Source: Gammaproteobacteria bacterium (GTDB lineage: Bacteria; Pseudomonadota; Gammaproteobacteria; Steroidobacterales; JABDKV01). Taken from it: 11,102 nucleotides of DNA. The stretch spans positions 1-11,102 of the forward strand of contig JAOTXR010000032.1 in the NCBI GenBank assembly GCA_029862285.1, read 5' to 3'. The notes under the pieces are model-generated. The model worked only from the letters and a program-made list of their open reading frames with translations, had not been told where the DNA came from and did no database searches. Positions 7,524 to 11,102 of this stretch are shown one piece after another. Numbering within the stretch: position 1 is the first letter of the stretch; each line of letters starts with the position of its first letter. The translations under genes were made by a program, and so were the position numbers.

Positions 7524-8153
7524 ATGAGTGCAGACGCGCTGGCGCCGCTGCTCGACGGCGCAAAGCAACTTGGTATTATTCTGCCCGGCAATCGTGCCGG
7601 GCAGATGATCGATTACCTCGAACTCCTCGGCCAATGGAACCGGGCTTACAATCTCACCGCCGTAACCGATCCGGGACAACAGATCAGTTACCATTTACTC
7701 GATAGTCTGTCAGCATTGTCACGATTGCACGGGACACGCATCGTCGATATCGGAACCGGTGCCGGACTCCCGGGCATTCCCCTGGCAATCGCGGATCCTG
7801 ACCGAAAATTTACCCTGGTCGATGCTACTGCCAAGAAAACGCGCTTTCTCGGCCACGTGACACGCACGCTCGGCCTGGGAAACGTCGAAATTGTGACCAC
7901 CCGGGTCGAGGACTACCGGCCGCCAACGCGCTTTGATACCGTGGTGGCCCGCGCGCTGGCGGCGTTGCCGGAGCTTGCAACACTCAGCGAAGGATTGCTG
8001 GCACCGGGCGGGATATTGCTTGCAATGAAAGGTCGCGAACCGGTCGATGAGATGCGCGAGCTCACCGAGGCATGGCGGATACGCGAATTGCAGCGTGTGG
8101 ATGTACCCGGTCTGAAGGCCCAGAGACACCTCGTCGTGATCGCAAAGAACTGA
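7524..8153 (+). CDS. rsmG: 16S rRNA (guanine527-N7)-methyltransferase RsmG
   Basis: This 209-residue protein has the length of RsmG (about 207 in E. coli). It transfers a methyl group from S-adenosylmethionine to N7 of G527 in 16S rRNA in the cytoplasm. Visible motifs: WNRAYNLTAV (38-47), HLLDSLS (57-63), the SAM-binding loop VDIGTGAGLPGIPLAIA (74-90), the acidic end of the next strand LVDATAKKTRFL (98-109), VEDY, VVARALAALPEL (140-151) and LLAMKGR. The ATG at 7524 lies 13 bp after the giant gene's stop and has only a weak Shine-Dalgarno, so translation may depend on coupling. parA follows after 8 bp. The normal upstream partner mnmG is not present directly upstream. A perfect 10-bp hairpin sits early in the coding sequence. 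Confidence 0.97.
   Translation: MSADALAPLLDGAKQLGIILPGNRAGQMIDYLELLGQWNRAYNLTAVTDPGQQISYHLLDSLSALSRLHGTRIVDIGTGAGLPGIPLAIADPDRKFTLVDATAKKTRFLGHVTRTLGLGNVEIVTTRVEDYRPPTRFDTVVARALAALPELATLSEGLLAPGGILLAMKGREPVDEMRELTEAWRIRELQRVDVPGLKAQRHLVVIAKN
7581..7604 (+). repeat. Perfect 10-bp inverted repeat with 4-nt loop inside rsmG
   Basis: CTGCCCGGCA, the loop ATCG, and TGCCGGGCAG form a perfect GC-rich stem-loop 57 bases after the start of the rsmG ATG. It encodes LPGNRAGQ, a variable part of the N-terminal helix region. There is no T-run after it on either strand, so it is not an intrinsic terminator. A strong structure this close to the start could slow translation or RNA polymerase, or be a protein-binding palindrome; it may also be chance in GC-rich coding DNA. 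Confidence 0.6.
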
Positions 8154-8161
8154 CAACACCG

Positions 8162-8950
8162 ATGGCCAAAATCATCGCAGTAGCAAACCAGAAAGGCGGC
8201 GTGGGCAAAACCACGACGTGCGTGAATATCTGTGCCTCGTTGGCGGCCACCCGCCGTCGAGTGTTGCTGGTCGACATGGATCCGCAGGGCAATGCGACGA
8301 TGGGTTGCGGGCTCGACAAACGTGAGCTGCCTGTCTCTACCTGTGAAGTGTTGCTCGGCGAAGCCAGCGCAGTCGATGCCATTGTCGATCTGGAACAGGC
8401 GGGGTTTCACCTGTTGCCGGGTAACTCCGACCTGACGGCAGCCGAAGTGGGCCTGATCAATGAGCAGGGCCGCGAAAGCCGTTTGCGTGAAGCGCTCAAG
8501 CCGGTGCTGGATCGCTACGATTATATTTTTGTCGACTGTCCGCCGGCACTGAACATACTGACTGTCAATGCATTAACCGCCGCGAGCGGCGTGTTGATTC
8601 CAATGCAGTGCGAATACTATGCGCTCGAAGGGTTGTCTGCGCTGATCAACACAATCGAGCAGATCGGTGGTGCGGTGAACCCGCAGCTCCATATCGAGGG
8701 CATACTGCGCACGATGTTTGATCCACGCAACAATCTTTCGAACGAAGTCTCTTCACAATTGATCATGCATTTCGGAGATCGTGTTTACAGCACGATAATT
8801 CCGCGCAACGTGCGTCTGGCTGAAGCACCCAGTTATGGCATGCCGGCAATGTACTACGATAAGAATTCGCGCGGCGCCCTGGCCTACCTTGCCCTGGCCG
8901 GTGAAATTAACCGCCGCGACCAGGCCAGCGCAGCACGCGCAACCGCTTAG
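8162..8950 (+). CDS. parA: Chromosome-partitioning ATPase ParA (Soj)
   Basis: The 262-residue protein has the usual ParA/Soj length. It is a deviant-Walker ATPase that binds DNA nonspecifically when ATP-bound and, with ParB at parS, helps segregate chromosome origins. Motifs: ANQKGGVGKTTTCVN (8-22) with the signature Lys before GGVGKT, the switch DMDPQGNAT (38-46), the Walker B strand YIFVDCPPALN (121-131), and IPRNVRLAEAPSYG towards the C-terminus, a conserved chromosomal ParA stretch. The ATG at 8162 is chosen because MAKIIAVANQKGG is the standard N-terminus; the upstream in-frame start at 8072 would overlap rsmG. It lies 8 bp after rsmG with no strong Shine-Dalgarno, which suggests coupling. 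The expected next gene parB is missing; the neighbour is convergent. Confidence 0.96.
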   Translation: MAKIIAVANQKGGVGKTTTCVNICASLAATRRRVLLVDMDPQGNATMGCGLDKRELPVSTCEVLLGEASAVDAIVDLEQAGFHLLPGNSDLTAAEVGLINEQGRESRLREALKPVLDRYDYIFVDCPPALNILTVNALTAASGVLIPMQCEYYALEGLSALINTIEQIGGAVNPQLHIEGILRTMFDPRNNLSNEVSSQLIMHFGDRVYSTIIPRNVRLAEAPSYGMPAMYYDKNSRGALAYLALAGEINRRDQASAARATA

Positions 8951-9044
8951 GAGCAACCGGGCGAACTCAAAGGAGCGGTGACTTGCCGCGATCTGCCAAA
9001 AAGGAAATGCGTAATGCGCAGACTTGACCCGTTCGCTTCGTTAA
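8951..9044. other. Intergenic region between convergent parA and TPR gene
   Basis: This 94-bp stretch separates the 3' ends of two convergent genes. I see no stem-loop followed by a T-run on either strand. The best inverted repeat is GCGAAC at 8961-8966 with GTTCGC at 9031-9036, a 6-bp stem with a 64-nt loop, too weak to call a terminator. The region contains a Shine-Dalgarno and a short reading frame, listed separately. Confidence 0.8.
8983..9027 (+). pseudogene. 14-codon reading frame with strong RBS, possible remnant of the gene once after parA
   Basis: AAAGGAG at 8969-8975 is seven bases upstream of a TTG (8983), which opens a frame MPRSAKKEMRNAQT ending in TGA at 9025. This is the best Shine-Dalgarno outside the coding regions, and it sits exactly where parB normally starts. 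A basic start resembles many ParB N-termini, but the GLGRGL motif that usually follows is absent. It could be a remnant left when parB was lost or moved, a leader peptide, or coincidence. Confidence 0.25.
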
Positions 9045-11102
9045 TCAGGTGCTTTCACGCCGCGTCGACGAGAGGATCGGTTCGATGTTGCCATTACTAC
9101 GCGCGGTCTGTACGCGTCGCTGCATGACGGCAACGGCGGACCGTATGTCGCTCTGAACGGAACGGAATGCGTCGGTATCGCGGATGGACTCCAGATAAGG
9201 GTCTTCGCTGAGATTCCAGTTATCGTAAATCCGCGAACCGCGGAACCCCTGATCGAATGCCTGTCTCAACCTGGCCAGGGCTTCGTCCGGCCTACCCTGC
9301 AAAGCGAGAATCTGAACGTCACGACTGCCATGCCCGGCCATGCCGAGACGGGGCATCGTTTCGACGACGCTCAGGGTTTCGTCCAGCAATGCCTGCGCAC
9401 GTGCGTTGGCAGGGTCCTCACGCAACAACAGGTAAGCATACTTCAGGGCGTTGTGGGCATTTTCTGTATCGACCTCAAAATCCGGATCCGCCAGGGCGGG
9501 GTTTAGGTGCAGCGCGTAGTCCAGCGATTTTGCAAAATCACCGATTAACAGTGCCGAATCGGACATGGGATCGACCAAGAATTCTTTCGAACTCTTGAAA
9601 CCCGCGGCTATCGCCTGTTCCCACGAAACGATGGCTTCCCGATAGTCGCCAACAAACATCTTCTGGAAGCCATCGACGATCGGATACAACGGATGATCTT
9701 CCGGCAGACCGGACAGGACCGCGCTGGCCTGCTCAGTCTCGCCAAACTGCAGCAATACACCTATCAGACTCTGAGCGGCCAGCGGATCGGTGTTTAGTTC
9801 GCGTGCCTTGATCGACCAGGCATAGGCTTCGTCCAGGCGGCCGAGCCCGGCCAGGTGAATGGCCACATTGTCGTAAGCCGTGGGCCACTCGGGATTAATG
9901 CGTACGCCTTCCAACCATTCTGTCAATGCTTCATCGTTACGTCCCATTTGGGCATACAGACCGGCCAGGTTGGATCGCGGTATCCGCGCCAGTGGATCGA
10001 GGACCAATGATTTTTTGTGGAGTGCTGCGGCGCCGTCCAAATCGAGCTGGACACTCTTGAGGCTGGCAAACCAGGTATAAGCCTGGGCATGATTGGGACT
10101 CAGCTCGATGGCTTTGCGAAACGCCGCCTCAGCCTCCGCAAATTCTGCACCGTCTTTTTCGCGTTGTCCCATATTCATTTTTAGCAAACCCAGAGAAGCG
10201 TAGGCATCGGCATTTTTGTCGTCCAGTGCCAGCGCCTTCTCCAATGCCTGTCTGGCCAGTCGATGAGCCTCGGGTTGTGGGATGGCTTTGTGATTGATCA
10301 TCAGCAACAAGATACTGTCGGCCAGTCCCGAATAAGCAAAGGAGTACTCCGGATCCAGCTCGATCGCATCCTGATATTGCTGGCGCGCCTCCTGCAAGGT
10401 CTCGAGTCGACGTTTGTAAACGTTGCCGCGACCCGCCATGCAAAGACTGTAGGCCTCCAGATTCTCCGTCGGTATGGCCGCCATGCGGCCCTGCTCTTCC
10501 GGTGTCAGTTGCGTTCTTAACGCATTGGTAATCTCCGCCGAGATCTCACTCTGGATGCGGAAAATATTTTTCGCGGTCAATTCCCGGTCATAGATCTTGG
10601 CCCAGATATGTTCATCGGTCTGGGCATCGATAAGCTGCACATTGACCCGAACGTTGTCACCGGCACGTTGTACCGAACCCTCGAGCACGGTATTGACCCC
10701 CAGTTCGCTGGCGATCTCGGGCAGGTTACGCGTCGGGTTACGATATTTGAGTACCGAGGTTCGCGAAATGACTTTCAATGCCTGGATGTTGGCAAGACCT
10801 GTCAGCAGGTCATCGTGTATGCCGTCGGCAAACAGTGCATTTTCCGGGTCCGTGCTGCGGCTCTCGAACGGAAGTACCGCAATCGACGAGTTGCGTTGAG
10901 AAATGCTTGCTGTCTGTTCGGCGTCACGCAGGCCGGTCACGTTCAATGTGATCGAAATGGTCAATGCAACGGTCAGCAGACCAATGATGCCGTAGGTCAT
11001 TTTGCGACCGGGGTAGGGTGCAACCGATTCGGAACGATCGACATCGACTTCGAGCTTGACGCCCTCCGGTGTCCATTCCAGGACCCAGGCCAGCACCAGC
11101 GA
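9045..11102 (-). CDS. Membrane-anchored TolB-like/TPR repeat protein, 5' partial
   Basis: The frame is open through the right edge, so the N-terminus is missing; the first 685 codons inward are seen, ending with TGA at 9047-9045. At the edge LVLAWVLEWTPEGVK and DVDRSES match the end of a membrane segment and the linker I know from a common family of gammaproteobacterial TPR proteins (usual form AWAYELTPEGIK). A second membrane segment starts at MTYGIIGLLTVALTISI (from about 11000). A FlgO/TolB-N-like domain follows (about 10886-10500) with SIAVLPFES, FADGIHDDLLTGL, VLEGSVQRAGDNVRV and QTDEHIWAKIYDR. Tetratricopeptide repeats fill about 10470-9600, for example ARQQYQDAIELDPEYSFAYS and AEAAFRKAIELSPNHAQAYT. 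These proteins are thought to scaffold protein complexes; a specific function is unknown. It is convergent with parA, so it is probably an independent unit. Confidence 0.9.
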   Translation of the reverse strand, partial: SLVLAWVLEWTPEGVKLEVDVDRSESVAPYPGRKMTYGIIGLLTVALTISITLNVTGLRDAEQTASISQRNSSIAVLPFESRSTDPENALFADGIHDDLLTGLANIQALKVISRTSVLKYRNPTRNLPEIASELGVNTVLEGSVQRAGDNVRVNVQLIDAQTDEHIWAKIYDRELTAKNIFRIQSEISAEITNALRTQLTPEEQGRMAAIPTENLEAYSLCMAGRGNVYKRRLETLQEARQQYQDAIELDPEYSFAYSGLADSILLLMINHKAIPQPEAHRLARQALEKALALDDKNADAYASLGLLKMNMGQREKDGAEFAEAEAAFRKAIELSPNHAQAYTWFASLKSVQLDLDGAAALHKKSLVLDPLARIPRSNLAGLYAQMGRNDEALTEWLEGVRINPEWPTAYDNVAIHLAGLGRLDEAYAWSIKARELNTDPLAAQSLIGVLLQFGETEQASAVLSGLPEDHPLYPIVDGFQKMFVGDYREAIVSWEQAIAAGFKSSKEFLVDPMSDSALLIGDFAKSLDYALHLNPALADPDFEVDTENAHNALKYAYLLLREDPANARAQALLDETLSVVETMPRLGMAGHGSRDVQILALQGRPDEALARLRQAFDQGFRGSRIYDNWNLSEDPYLESIRDTDAFRSVQSDIRSAVAVMQRRVQTARSNGNIEPILSSTRREST

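Noticed and set aside
7849..7864. parS-like sequence around CACGTGA in rsmG
   Set aside because: Only about 10 of 16 positions fit the parS consensus TGTTTCACGTGAAACA, with the outer arms poor; this is not enough to call a ParB site.
8072..8161. Upstream start for parA, adding 30 residues
   Set aside because: It would overlap rsmG, and the extra residues precede the canonical MAKIIAVANQKGG N-terminus of ParA.
8961..9036. Terminator between the convergent genes
   Set aside because: The only inverted repeat is 6 bp with a 64-nt loop and no T-run on either strand.
8978..9123. GTG-initiated frame reading from the parA tail into the TPR gene
   Set aside because: Its GTG is only two bases from the Shine-Dalgarno, it is antisense to the TPR gene's end, and its product is rich in Cys and Arg in an unstructured way.

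Overview
The window looks like chromosomal DNA of a gammaproteobacterium. The basis is a moderately GC-rich composition, an rsmG-parA pair of proteobacterial type, a giant outer-membrane protein with OmpA-type domains, and a membrane-anchored TolB-like/TPR protein of a kind I associate with environmental Gammaproteobacteria. The genus cannot be fixed from the sequence alone. No rRNA, tRNA, CRISPR array, insertion sequence or phage gene is visible.

Layout. (1) Positions 2-7510 (+) are one open reading frame whose 5' end lies outside the window, at least 2,502 codons. It encodes a mosaic envelope protein: DUF11-like tandem repeats of about 157 residues, SdrD-B/carboxypeptidase-like beta modules, another DUF11 domain, a second SdrD-B-like module, an OmpA-like region, an internal signal-peptide-like segment, a beta-rich region, a further OmpA domain, and a long C-terminal beta-barrel-like region ending in an aromatic residue. 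(2) rsmG (7524-8153, +) follows after 13 bp. (3) parA (8162-8950, +) follows rsmG after 8 bp. (4) A short intergenic stretch (8951-9044) carries a strong Shine-Dalgarno and a 14-codon TTG reading frame, but no parB. (5) A convergent gene (11102-9045, -), open at the right edge, encodes a TolB-like/TPR membrane protein.

How the genes relate. The three + strand genes are so close that co-transcription is likely, although an envelope giant, an rRNA methyltransferase and a chromosome-partition ATPase have no obvious shared role. The usual gammaproteobacterial order mnmG-rsmG-parA-parB is broken on both sides: mnmG is not directly upstream of rsmG and parB is not directly downstream of parA.

The most interesting biology is inside the giant protein. 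One OmpA-like domain appears split, with a complete second OmpA domain inserted between its peptidoglycan-binding motifs. A paralogous copy of the inserted domain, exactly the same length, lies 1,284 nt downstream. Between them an internal ATG has a good ribosome binding site and is followed by a convincing signal peptide, so the barrel half might also be made as a separate exported protein.
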